64,000 bases of DNA from an uncultured Eubacteriales bacterium (GCA_949294665.1 CASFID010000036.1:18485-82484); one strand, 5' to 3'. Counted from the stretch's first letter, positions 9,101-17,582 are shown. The notes: generated from the sequence alone by a model not told the origin. Numbers and translations are program-made.

Positions 9101-9604
9101 TCAGAGCTGGTTGAACAGTCTCAATGTAGTATCCGGTCCTGTCTGCCCCTCCTGTTTTGGGACATTGCTTCCGATATAAGCATTCCCTGATACTCTCACG
9201 GTATATAATCTGTCCCGGAACAGAGGCGCAGCTTTTTCATTTATCACACAACAGGCAACACTCATATCCTGATCCAGTATCTTCTGAATTGTCTTTCCCG
9301 TGTTTATGACCGAATCGACCAGAATCACTTTTCTGGTTGCCGGTCTTAAGAATACTTCGTGTCTGGGATCATATGTCTGGAATTTACATCCCATTGTAAA
9401 ATACATTCCTTCCGCAAAGAAAATCCCTCCACGGAGTATCGCGACTATCGTGGTATCCGCAGGATCAAAGTCAGACATATAGCTTCCGAGTTTCATGCCC
9501 AGTTCCATATGAGTCCTTGCAAGTTCAGGACCGGAAATACCGGAATCAGACTTCGTTATCGCGATCAGTCTGCTGACATCTTCTACTTTTTTCAGCTCAA
9601 ACAA
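9101..9604 (-). CDS. Phosphoribosyltransferase-like protein (last gene of four-gene cassette)
   Basis: A 167-residue protein with a type I PRTase core: the PRPP-binding loop VILVDSVINTGKT (about residues 92-104) and an upstream AILRGG pyrophosphate loop. The loop has only one acidic residue where most relatives have two. Such enzymes move a ribose-5-phosphate between PRPP and a base or other nucleophile; the acceptor cannot be inferred. The start is TTG 9604, preceded by GGAGGGAC, and it overlaps the end of the kinase-HAD gene by 8 bp, so the two are translationally coupled. It ends 13 bp from the convergent UvrA paralogue. Confidence 0.8.
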   Translation of the reverse strand: MFELKKVEDVSRLIAITKSDSGISGPELARTHMELGMKLGSYMSDFDPADTTIVAILRGGIFFAEGMYFTMGCKFQTYDPRHEVFLRPATRKVILVDSVINTGKTIQKILDQDMSVACCVINEKAAPLFRDRLYTVRVSGNAYIGSNVPKQEGQTGPDTTLRLFNQL

Positions 9605-10649
9605 TCCCCAGTCCCTCCATATTTCTTCCTCTCAAAGACCTGTTAAAAGAGCCGTCCTTCCTGGTGACAAGATAACCTTCGTCCGCCTGCTTCAACATAA
9701 AATAATCATTCAGGCCATCCCCGTATGCAATTACATACTTACCCGCTTCCTGAAGATGCTTTGTGACAAATAATTTTGTTTCTGCCGACATTTCTTTCCC
9801 GCAATAAAAACCGATCCCCAGACGCTGTGAAAGAAAGCTCCACACTTTCTCATGACCGGAAGTTAATATAAACGAATCATCTGTGAGGGCATTCTTTACC
9901 TTTTCATTAAAATGGACCGGCATTTCTGTAATATCCGGGAAAATATACTTTCCAAACTCCCTGTCCTGTTTCCAGGACTGATATCCGGTGTAAAAGTTCC
10001 CATCATAGAGACAGGTTTTATATCCGAAAACCGCTTTACTGGTGTCTTCTGTCGTCAGTGTTTTGTCGCCGTCCAAAAGAAGGATCGTGTCGGACCGGGA
10101 TTTTCGGATTATGTCATCAGCGCATTCTCTGGCATAAGAGGCACAGCTATAGCCATTTACAATGTCCCTGATGAATTTTAATATACTGGAGACATCCTCA
10201 AATCTGTTCCCCGGCGGATCGTCCAATACATAGAAGTCTTTATTATTCTCATGGCAGTATGCTCTTAACCCTGAAATTTCTCTGTTCTGCCATTCCTCAA
10301 TGTCAAATCTCAGATACTTTCTGTTCTTTCCGGAAACAGCCATTCTTTCCTTTAAAAGCCCGGGAGATACATACAGATATAAAAATACATCGTACAGATC
10401 ACCGTCATCCTCTGTAAAGGCAGTCTCATCGCCGAATGCATAATGCCCGTCCATGATAAAGGTTTTCTTTTCTGTCAGCCGTCTGGCAACCGCTTTTCTG
10501 GCGCGTTCTCTCCCTGACTGATCCCGGATATCAAAATATGGATCATATTCTCTTAGAAGGCTGCTGCCTGCCGCCGTCTCCATAAAATCAATCAGATCCA
10601 GGACATAGCTTTTTCCCGCCGCGGGCATTCCATAGAATCCTATTCGCAT
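9597..10649 (-). CDS. P-loop kinase fused to HAD phosphatase
   Basis: A 350-residue two-domain protein. Residues 7-14 (GMPAAGKS) are a Walker A motif of a small nucleotide/sugar-type kinase, with a DGHYAFG core and an Arg-rich lid region near 130. Residues 190-350 are a HAD phosphatase with all four motifs: DGDKT (193-197), LTSG (262-265), K292 and YGDGLND (309-315). A kinase plus HAD in one chain recalls polynucleotide kinase-phosphatase architecture, but the HAD half looks more like the phosphoserine-phosphatase group, so that parallel is inference only. It overlaps the radical SAM gene by 10 bp upstream and the PRTase by 8 bp downstream. Confidence 0.82.
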   Translation of the reverse strand: MRIGFYGMPAAGKSYVLDLIDFMETAAGSSLLREYDPYFDIRDQSGRERARKAVARRLTEKKTFIMDGHYAFGDETAFTEDDGDLYDVFLYLYVSPGLLKERMAVSGKNRKYLRFDIEEWQNREISGLRAYCHENNKDFYVLDDPPGNRFEDVSSILKFIRDIVNGYSCASYARECADDIIRKSRSDTILLLDGDKTLTTEDTSKAVFGYKTCLYDGNFYTGYQSWKQDREFGKYIFPDITEMPVHFNEKVKNALTDDSFILTSGHEKVWSFLSQRLGIGFYCGKEMSAETKLFVTKHLQEAGKYVIAYGDGLNDYFMLKQADEGYLVTRKDGSFNRSLRGRNMEGLGIV

Positions 10650-11452
10650 AATAACTCCTTATAGCAACGGTTTCGGTCAAAATCTAATGAGATTTTTTCC
10701 AGTTCTTCAAATGACGTACTGCTTGGTCCCACAGACGGGAGGTCAATACAATTCCCACAGTAGTAAACTCTGCCGCTGGCAAAGAAATAGTTATTCCTGC
10801 CGGAACCGCACTGTCCGCCATACATCGTACAGTCCATACCTCCGCGTCTTACAGGAATCTCTTTTTCCGCTTCGCTCAAGAATCCTCTGTATTCCTGCAG
10901 CGAGATCCCATGCCGGCCGATCATTCTTGAAAAAGTCACCTTTGTCCCAAAGGGCTTGAAAAAGGCGATCACCCTCCCGGCATTCTCCAGGCTCTCCTTT
11001 CCGACTGTGGCGTTAAAAGTGGGGTAATGCCCTGTGATCTTCCTGTAGTATTCTACATTCTCGATCGCCCGGTCAAATGATCCGCATCTGTTCAGATCAT
11101 GCAGTTCCCTGTAGCCGTCTATGGAAAAACCGACATTGATCCCATGATCTTCCAGAAACATCCAGTCTTCAGCGGAAAGTCTTATCGTACCATTCGTTAT
11201 GATATAGACGCTGATATTTGAGGAATCTTCTAAATACTTTATGTAAGACTTCAGCAGCGGCCAGTCCAGAAGACTTTCTCCATTTCCCACAAACCCGATC
11301 TTGAATCTTTTACCGGCATAGTGTTTCACATTATCCAGGATTTCAAACACATCCATATGCTCGGCTTCAATCTGTCCTTTCTCGTGGAAATGACAATACC
11401 GGCAGGCGAGATTGCACCGGTTATTTATCGAAATACAGATCCTGTCGATCAT
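10640..11452 (-). CDS. Radical SAM protein with Cys-rich C-terminus
   Basis: A 270-residue protein. The iron-sulphur motif CNLACRYC (C13, C17, C20) sits near the N-terminus, followed by the radical SAM barrel with a GNGESLLD stretch and NGT/SIDG signatures. The C-terminus holds several cysteines (CTMYGGQCG and YYCGNC), as in SPASM-like auxiliary cluster domains but shorter. It should be an oxygen-sensitive cytoplasmic enzyme using S-adenosylmethionine to make a radical on an unknown substrate. No small peptide precursor gene is visible beside it, which argues against simple RiPP maturation. The ATG overlaps the previous stop in ATGA. Confidence 0.85.
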   Translation of the reverse strand: MIDRICISINNRCNLACRYCHFHEKGQIEAEHMDVFEILDNVKHYAGKRFKIGFVGNGESLLDWPLLKSYIKYLEDSSNISVYIITNGTIRLSAEDWMFLEDHGINVGFSIDGYRELHDLNRCGSFDRAIENVEYYRKITGHYPTFNATVGKESLENAGRVIAFFKPFGTKVTFSRMIGRHGISLQEYRGFLSEAEKEIPVRRGGMDCTMYGGQCGSGRNNYFFASGRVYYCGNCIDLPSVGPSSTSFEELEKISLDFDRNRCYKELLCE

Positions 11453-12795
11453 GACCGTCCCTTCTTTCCTCTCCTCTTCTGTTTTTTGTTGAAGTTGACA
11501 TTCTTCCTTCGCCCGGTCTCTAAAAATTCCTGATATCTGTCTTCGGCAGTGTAACCGTCCCGGTCTACGATCTTCTGGTCTGCGCCAGCTTTAAGGATTA
11601 CGTCTCTGCATTCAAGCCATCCCCAGTAACATGCCTTGATCAGAGCCGTGAATCCGTTACTGTCCTGTTGATTCAGACTGGTCCTTTCATCCGCGCACAG
11701 TTCTTTCACATATCGGATCTTATTCTCCCAGGCAGCGATCATCAGCGGCATATTCCCGTCATTTTTGATCGTCTTACCATTCTTTCTCTTTTGCATGAAT
11801 TTACCTGTATCATACGGATCCCTGCTTCCCACATTCGGATCTGCATTACATTCGTGGAGCAAGAACAGAAACATATCAAAATCATTATTCTGTATTGAAT
11901 GCGAGAGTGGCGGCAGATAATGCTGTCTGCTGTCTCTTCGATCGACATCTGCGCCATGTCTGATCAGCCATTTTATTTTCTCTTTTCTCTGGCGCATCGG
12001 CTTATGCCTGCTTCTGACGACTGAGATAATAAGTGTGTATCCGTTCGCAAGATATGCGTTGATATCTTTCTCATTGGGAATTGTGATTCCGAGCACGTCC
12101 TCTATATCATCGTAAGAATCCGCATAGTATTCATCAAGCTTCTTTATACTGTCAACATCCATCAGATCCTGTTTTGTAACATAATAGTTTTCCAGATACA
12201 GCGATCTTACACGCTCATCTCCACTCAGCCTTGCCGAGAAACCCGCGTCATTCGTTATGACGTCGACCTGACAGTTAAATTCTTCGGCCGCATTTCTCGC
12301 AACATCAACAATCTTACTGTCATTATTTCCAGCCCCGTCATCCGCTTTACAGTCTCTCCTGACAACATTGGGATATTCACCCACACTTTTCAGGATCTGC
12401 CATACCTTAGCTGCCAGATTATTTATATTATGATCCTTGATGTTGTCAAGTTCGTCGATCACAATCTGCGGGACGATCACCATACTGTATTCTTTGCTCA
12501 GTTCATTAATAAGCTGGACATTTTTCAGCAAGGCAGAAGTGTCTGTGACGACAACTCTTTCTCCCCGCAGAAAGAGCTCTTTTTGTTCCGGTGTAAGGCC
12601 GATCGCATCACAATACATCTCCGCATAGTTCAAAACATTTTTATAACTGGTGGGATCACCGACTTTTTCTACTCTGGAAAGCGTAGACTTATTGCAGTGG
12701 AGTATCTCAGCCATATCCGACTGAGACTTGTGATTCCTTTTTCTCAGCTCGATCATTCTCTTTCTCAAAAAATCCTTCCGGATCTGTTCGCTCAT
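11449..12795 (-). CDS. HTH-PIN nuclease-ankyrin repeat protein
   Basis: A 448-residue three-part protein. Residues about 10-60 form a Cro/C1-type helix-turn-helix. Residues about 80-215 form a PIN-domain nuclease with the acidic set D85 (VVTDTSAL), D114/E115 (VIDELD), D159/D164 (NNDSKIVD) and D183 (ITNDAGF). Residues about 255-425 hold ankyrin-like repeats (IKWLIRHGADVD, CNADPNVG, GNMPLMIAAWENK, GFTALIKACYWG). A basic tail follows. PIN domains usually cut RNA; the HTH suggests autoregulation and the ankyrins suggest sensing of a protein. ATG 12795 follows a G-rich ribosome site. It is the first gene of the cassette. Confidence 0.85.
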   Translation of the reverse strand: MSEQIRKDFLRKRMIELRKRNHKSQSDMAEILHCNKSTLSRVEKVGDPTSYKNVLNYAEMYCDAIGLTPEQKELFLRGERVVVTDTSALLKNVQLINELSKEYSMVIVPQIVIDELDNIKDHNINNLAAKVWQILKSVGEYPNVVRRDCKADDGAGNNDSKIVDVARNAAEEFNCQVDVITNDAGFSARLSGDERVRSLYLENYYVTKQDLMDVDSIKKLDEYYADSYDDIEDVLGITIPNEKDINAYLANGYTLIISVVRSRHKPMRQRKEKIKWLIRHGADVDRRDSRQHYLPPLSHSIQNNDFDMFLFLLHECNADPNVGSRDPYDTGKFMQKRKNGKTIKNDGNMPLMIAAWENKIRYVKELCADERTSLNQQDSNGFTALIKACYWGWLECRDVILKAGADQKIVDRDGYTAEDRYQEFLETGRRKNVNFNKKQKRRGKKGRS

Positions 12796-12823
12796 GACAG
12801 GCCCCCTGCACATTTGTCACTAT

Positions 12824-12840
12824 GTTTATATACTGTAAAC
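12824..12840. promoter_or_regulatory. Candidate operator upstream of the HTH-PIN-ankyrin gene
   Basis: The sequence GTTTATATACTGTAAAC is an imperfect palindrome with 5-base perfect arms, 29 bp before the start codon. It is a reasonable place for autoregulation by the HTH domain of the first gene, but the arms are short and no promoter hexamers can be fixed around it. Confidence 0.35.
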
Positions 12841-13126
12841 CATATACCTGTGTTGAGCGTATCACCCGTTTACATTTATATCAATATCAAATGCACATTT
12901 TGCAACTTTTATCCATATTTATGCAACAAAAAAGGGCCTCTCTTCCACCATTACTAATTAATCATTCTGGATCCATGGTCAGATTCGCCTGTAACTGTAA
13001 GTTTATCTGCGCTGCCCCGGTAGCACAATATCACAAGATGTTCATTGGGAAGTGGTATCTTGTCCTTTATCAACTCCAAGATGATACAGTCTAGGTAGAA
13101 CATATCCTTGACTGACGCAAGAATAA
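12841..13126. other. Intergenic stretch with one doubtful 49-codon reading frame
   Basis: Between the cassette and the XRE gene there is no convincing gene. A minus-strand frame at 12954-13103 encodes 49 residues starting MFYLDCIILELIKDK, but it has no proper ribosome site and sits immediately downstream of the XRE gene terminator. It may be the remnant of a deleted gene at the island border. The rest, 12841-12953, is AT-rich and presumably holds the promoter of the cassette. Confidence 0.35.
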
Positions 13127-13163
13127 AAAGTGCTGCCGCACTAATTATTTAGTGCGACAGCCC
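13125..13163 (-). terminator. Rho-independent terminator after the XRE membrane regulator
   Basis: The arms GCTGCCGCACTAA and TTAGTGCGACAGC pair with one mismatch over 13132-13161 and are followed on the minus strand by ACTTTTTATTC. This ends transcription of the gene at 13244. Confidence 0.8.
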
Positions 13164-13243
13164 CCTCTTGATAAATTATCCTGAATTTCCGCTTTTAAAT
13201 ATTGAAACACTGGCTTTTTTACTTTACCTTTTTAAAATAGTCC

Positions 13244-13660
13244 TCAATCTTTCTGGCTCATATACGTTACAGCAAACGCAATGCCTATGCCCAAAATTAT
13301 CCATTGTATGGCTTCTGCACAGAAATCATAAAATGCACCGCCTACAAAAGTACTTACTAAATATATTATTACAGCTACAAAAAGCAGAATTACTGTCGTT
13401 AATATTAGTCTCTTATTGTCTCTTGCATCCTTTACGTCTTTTTCTATTTTTTCCCTCATCTTTTTGTCTCCTTTCAGCAAATCATCTAAACTTATTTGAT
13501 AAAGGTCACTCAACTTTATGATACTAACGATATCTGGCAAGGATTTTCCATTTTCCCAATTTGATATAGTTTGCCTTGAAACCATAATTTTCTCAGCAAG
13601 CTGTTCCTGAGTTAAACCGGCATTTACTCTGGCATCTTTTAATTTCTTCTCAATTTCCAT
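13244..13660 (-). CDS. XRE-family regulator with C-terminal membrane segments
   Basis: A 138-residue protein. Residues 7-60 form an XRE helix-turn-helix (LTQEQLAEKIMVSRQTISNW). After a charged linker, two hydrophobic stretches (about 84-105 and 113-130) should cross the membrane. This layout is common in Bacillota for DNA-binding proteins tethered to the membrane and sensing envelope state. The ATG has GGAGG 5 bases before it. Two matching 18-bp inverted repeats lie in the upstream region, consistent with autoregulation. It stands at the edge of the prophage remnant and may be native or part of the island. Confidence 0.85.
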   Translation of the reverse strand: MEIEKKLKDARVNAGLTQEQLAEKIMVSRQTISNWENGKSLPDIVSIIKLSDLYQISLDDLLKGDKKMREKIEKDVKDARDNKRLILTTVILLFVAVIIYLVSTFVGGAFYDFCAEAIQWIILGIGIAFAVTYMSQKD

Positions 13661-13706
13661 ATGACCTCCATCTGAAAGAAATATAACTGATTTCTAATGC
13701 TATTTC

Positions 13707-13756
13707 TATCAAAAGACTTTGACATATACTAAAAACACTGTCAAAAAACTTTGACA
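13707..13756. promoter_or_regulatory. Paired operators for the XRE membrane regulator
   Basis: TATCAAAAGACTTTGACA (13707-13724) and TGTCAAAAAACTTTGACA (13739-13756) are two copies of one 18-bp inverted repeat with TCAAA and TTTGA arms, 32 bp apart centre to centre (three helical turns). They begin 47 bp upstream of the start codon and include TTGACA hexamers, so binding would cover a -35 element. Confidence 0.6.
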
Positions 13757-13859
13757 CCCATACCTTTCGATTTGTTTTCTCAAATATATCACAATTTATG
13801 GTAAAAAAGAATATTGTTTCAGAACTCCTTCAGCGTTCTCTTAGAGTAAAACTCACTGT

Positions 13860-15864
13860 CTATAGCCCCCTCATGGAAGTATCCTTCACCAGAACTGCTT
13901 TATATCCTTCCACATACATTTCTGCCGTCTTCACCGTCAATGTCTCTGTATCGAAATATCCCACCGTGATCTTTTCCTGCTGCTTAAACTCCGTCAGAAT
14001 CTTCAGCCACTTTGCCGAAACAGAAAGGATCACATTTTTCAGCATTTCAAAAGCGCCGGAGGCAATCTGGCAAATTCCCGACCAGATCCCCTGCAGAGTA
14101 TTTTTCGCATTCTCCCACAAAGAAGTAATCGTTGTCACCACCAGCTGGACAATGGGATTCTGCAGGATTGCGTTCCAGGTATTCGCGAAAAACGCGGATA
14201 CCTGTGACCACAGGCCGCTCCACCAGTCCGGGATGGTAGAAAAAAAGCTGATGAAGATCTGGAACGCTGCCGGGATCGTCTCCGTAAAAAAGACTGCCAG
14301 CCCGTTCCATAATTCCATCAGCTTTTGGGATACCGTCTGCCACAGATTCCCGAACCATTCTGTAATCGTTCCCCAGTTTTTGACGATAGCGATGATCCCG
14401 GCAATGGCCGCCGCCACTCCGGAAATAATGCTGATCACGGGAAGCAGGGAGATGTTCAGTGCCCCGAAGGACACCGCCAGGGCCGCGATTACCGGCGTCA
14501 ATGCGGTAAACGCCACCAGCAAAGCCCCAAGGATCACCACAAAATTCTGCACAGGCTCCGGCAACATGCCGAATACCTCGCTCACTGCCGTAATAATGGC
14601 CACCAAAGGCGGCAGTACCACATTGGCCAGCTCCACGATCTTTTCCCCCAGAGGAACCAGCGCCTGCTGCAGCTTCCCCGTTCTGCCATGCCAGGAACAG
14701 GGACTGTGTTTTCTGGGAATACAGATCAATGGAGTCCCCGATGGTTCCATCCGCCAGACGGGTGGTCACCTCATTGATCGCGTCATTGACCTTGTCCAGA
14801 TTATATGCTCCGCCTTCCAGGCCATTCTGCAGAAGCTGGAAATACTCAGAAGCCGAATACCCTGCCTGCTCAAATTTTCCGGCATACTCGGACAGGTTAT
14901 CCCCCAGTTCATTAGTCTTATCTAAGCCGTTCTGGGTACCCCGGACAATATAATCCATGGCCTCCTGTGCGGTCAGGCCATACTGCTTCATCAGAGACTT
15001 GACACCCCGGAGGGTCTCATTCATGTCAATCCCGTACAGTTCTTCTAAAGTCAGCGCCTGCTTCGTCAGGTTGGTCAGATCGGTATCTCCTAGATCCCCC
15101 AGGTTCTTCTTGACCATGATGACCGCTTCCGCCACTGCATCCATGCTCTGGCCTACGCCGGAGCCGTACACGTTTTTCACGATTTCAGCGCTGGCTTCCG
15201 CCGCCTCCCCGATTTCTCCGAAATAAGCGTTCACCTTAGAAACAACAGTCTCTGTCTCCGCATAAGTAGATACCGTCTTATCGCCCACATCCTGGATCTT
15301 ATCCCCCACCACAGATAACTGGTCAGCGGCTTCCATAAGCGCTGCACCCTTGGTGGCCTAGGCAATCTACCTGATGTCATCCTCAGCGCCCTGGGCAGCA
15401 TCCCCCACATCATTCAGATCATTGATCAGGTTTCGTACCGCCTGCCCGTCATCTACCGTATCCAAGGCGTCTGCCAGCTGCTTAATGTCTGCATTCCCGC
15501 CGGTGACCGCCTTCGCGATCTTCTCCACAGCGGTTTTCAGCTGATCAGAAGAAGCCGTCCCGTTCCGGATTGCTGTCACCAGGCGGCTCCCCAGGTCGCC
15601 CCTCTCAAAGGCTTTCGCTACATCCTCCTGGGCCTGTTCCAGAGCTTCCAGCTTCTTTTCCGTATCCCCGATGGCCAACTGCAGAAGTTCCTGCTTTTGC
15701 GCCAGAAGGATGGTGTTGGACGGATTCAGTTTCAAAAGGTTGTTCACATCCCGAAGCTGGCTCTGGGTCTTCTTTATGGAATTGTTCACTGCACTCAGCG
15801 ACTTTTCCAGTCCGCTGGTATCGCCGTCGATCACCACTGTAGTGCCCTTGATCCGGCTTGCAAT
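13860..15864 (-). pseudogene. Phage tail tape measure protein, degraded
   Basis: Three minus-strand open segments belong to one tape measure gene. 15367-15864 is the N-terminal coiled region (SGLEKSLSAVNNSIKKTQSQL). It ends in two in-frame TAG codons, after which the same frame resumes (about 15336 to 14680). A frameshift near 14680-14700 moves the reading to another frame, which holds the hydrophobic tape measure core (PPLVAIITAVSEVFGMLPEP) and WWSGLW-type repeats down to 13860. The natural N-terminus seems to begin at ATT 15864 behind AGGAGG, probably a mutated TTG. The last 40 residues look unlike tape measure and probably come from another phage gene joined by deletion. Non-functional. 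Confidence 0.85.
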
Positions 15865-15991
15865 GTGTCACCACCTCCTGAAAATGGCCATAGAAAATAC
15901 CCGGATCACTCCGGGCGGAATCTTTGCATATTTTCTTCTTTCTTTGAATACAATAATCAAAGGACAAAGCCGCCGGATTTGCTAAAAGCCA

Positions 15992-16020
15992 TTGACTTTT
16001 GAGTAGCTCCGTGCTAGACT
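15992..16020 (+). promoter_or_regulatory. Promoter of the Abi-linked small RNA
   Basis: TTGACT (15992-15997), a 17-base spacer and TAGACT (16015-16020) form a good SigA promoter. Transcription should begin near 16025-16028, exactly at the first arm of a stem-loop and about 75 bases before a strong terminator. Confidence 0.7.
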
Positions 16021-16022
16021 CT

Positions 16023-16100
16023 GTCTCAGTGATCAGGTTTCAGATACTCGCGAGGACTGAGACCGGGGGAGGACCTGCGGGCCCTCCTTTTTTTATTCTG
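16023..16100 (+). ncRNA. Candidate structured small RNA upstream of the Abi_2 gene (abiF-motif-like)
   Basis: The region has a promoter directly in front, an outer stem GTCTCAGT (16023-16030) with ACTGAGAC (16056-16063), an inner CTCGCGAG palindrome, and a terminator with arms GGAGGACC and GGCCCTCC followed by TTTTTTT ending near 16098. No reading frame of note is present. Comparative RNA work (the abiF motif) has described structured RNAs in just this place, upstream of Abi_2-family genes, so I infer that this is a member or relative; the match to the published consensus could not be checked. The Abi_2 start lies about 25 bases further on. Confidence 0.6.
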
Positions 16101-16122
16101 AAAACAGGAAGAGGAGAAAGTT

Positions 16123-17057
16123 TTGTCAAAACCGTTTCTTACATACGACCAGCAGATTGATAAACTGCAGAACGAAAAAAACTTCAAATTCATGACCGGG
16201 CAACTGCAAAAGAAATCCTAAAAAATATCGGATATTTTTCCTTGATCGGAGGATACAAAACACCGTTCATCAACCCCATGACCCGTATTTACCAGAACAA
16301 TACTTCTTTTGAGGATATCTATGCCCTGTATCAGTTTGATCTTTCCCTGCGTGAACTTGTTTTCAAATATTTGTGTGAAATAGAATGTAAAATCCGGCAG
16401 CTTGTTTCCTACCATTTTTGCAGTCTCCATGGCGAACAGCAGACCGCATACCTCACTCCTGGGAATTATAATCATACAAAAAAGAATGCTGCTGATATCA
16501 CCCGCCTGATCCAGATCTTATCCTACCAGGCAAATAAAAACACGGAACATAATTATGTTGTCCACCAACGGAAGGTTTACCATGATGTTCCTCTATGGGT
16601 GCTGACCAACACCTTGACCTATGGACAGATTTCCAGGTTTTACGCCTTGCTCCCCTTCCAGCTGCAAAGCGGTATCAGCAAAGATTTTCCAGGCGTAAAT
16701 GAAAAGAACCTGGAACGTTATCTGAAAATTCTTACCCTGTTCCGAAACGTATGCGCACATAACGAGCGGCTTTATTCTTTCCGGACCCAGATTGATTTTC
16801 CAGATACAATGCTTCATCAGAAACTGAATATATCAAAAAAAGGGAATCAATATCTTTCTGGAAAACGGGATTTGTTCGGTCTGGTCATCGCTTTCCGTTA
16901 CCTGCTCCCCAAACAGGACTTTCTGGAATTTAAACGCATATTAATCGGCATTATCAATAAATACATAAAAAACAGCGGGCAGATCAGCGAATCTTCCCTT
17001 TTAGATATAATGGGATTCCCTGCAAACTGGAAAGATATCACCCGATACCGCATTTAA
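16123..17057 (+). pseudogene. Abi_2 family abortive infection protein (AbiD/AbiF type), N-terminal frameshift
   Basis: The gene starts at TTG 16123 behind GAGGAG and reads MSKPFLTYDQQIDKL, then loses frame near 16186-16188, where a run of A appears one base short, and hits a stop. The next frame continues directly with IHDRATAKEILKNIGYF and runs open to 17057, covering the Abi_2 domain with the RNVCAHNERLY motif (R-x4-6-H HEPN-type catalytic motif). Abi_2 proteins block phage growth by RNA cleavage and are thought to be relatives of the Cas13 HEPN lineage. With one base restored the protein would be about 311 residues and complete. It is antisense to the phage tail genes on both sides. Confidence 0.85.
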
Positions 17058-17084
17058 GACGGCCTCACAATCCAGTAAAAGCAC

Positions 17085-17424
17085 TCAAAACTTGTCAAAA
17101 TCCTCCTGCATTGCTACCACAGCATACTTATGCTCATCGTTCCGGCTTCCATATACATATCATTCACCATTCCGATGGTCAGCAGATCCAGGTCCCAGAC
17201 GGACAGCCCCAATTGCACACACCACAGGAGGAACAGGGGTGTTGTCATTTCCCGGTCAGTCGGGCGAAGTTTTTTTAGCCTGCACATCCGTCTGTATGTC
17301 AGCCCCCACAGTTCAATGATCTGGGGCAGCATCTGATAAATGGAAAAGGTGTTGAACCCATCCAGCCATTCCTCCGGTATATCCGGGATGAGACTAAATG
17401 TAAACAGCCCTTGCTTTCTGTCAA
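17085..17424 (-). pseudogene. Phage tail assembly protein, frameshifted
   Basis: The main frame reads FSLIPDIPEEWLDGFNTFS, then LRPTDREMTTPLFLLWCVQL and GLSVWDLDLLTIGMVNDMY, a pattern I associate with the small protein encoded just before the tape measure gene in Lachnospiraceae siphophages. Near 17140-17150 one base is missing; after it the other frame gives NDEHKYAVVAMQEDFDKF and a natural stop at 17085. The start is unclear: TTG 17424 fits by position but would need a second small frame correction. It lies upstream of the tape measure pseudogene in the expected phage order, with the Abi_2 gene inserted between in opposite orientation. Confidence 0.65.
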
Positions 17425-17582
17425 CGGCTCCCGTATCCTTTCTCCTTGGTGGTCTTCCTGTCATGTTGGCAGAGAATTTTGTGTTCTTCACGGTACATGG
17501 TGCCGTAGGGAACCAGCTTGCCACAGCCCGGATGCTTTCTCTTTAAATACGACAGTGCTACCCGCATCTTCTCTGTATCCAT
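17421..17582 (-). CDS. Small phage-remnant protein of unknown function
   Basis: A 53-residue frame starts at ATG 17582 behind AAGGGAG and reads MDTEKMRVALSYLKRKHPGC. It is Lys/Arg rich and ends where the tail assembly pseudogene begins. I do not recognise it. Its placement and codon style fit a short tail-module gene, but it could also be a fragment. Confidence 0.4.
   Translation of the reverse strand: MDTEKMRVALSYLKRKHPGCGKLVPYGTMYREEHKILCQHDRKTTKEKGYGSR

Noticed and set aside
15330-15369. Two in-frame TAG codons in the tape measure gene at sites where Gln would fit, possible amber recoding
   Set aside because: The same gene also carries a frameshift and a foreign end, and neighbouring phage genes are frameshifted, so decay explains the stops better than a recoded genetic code.
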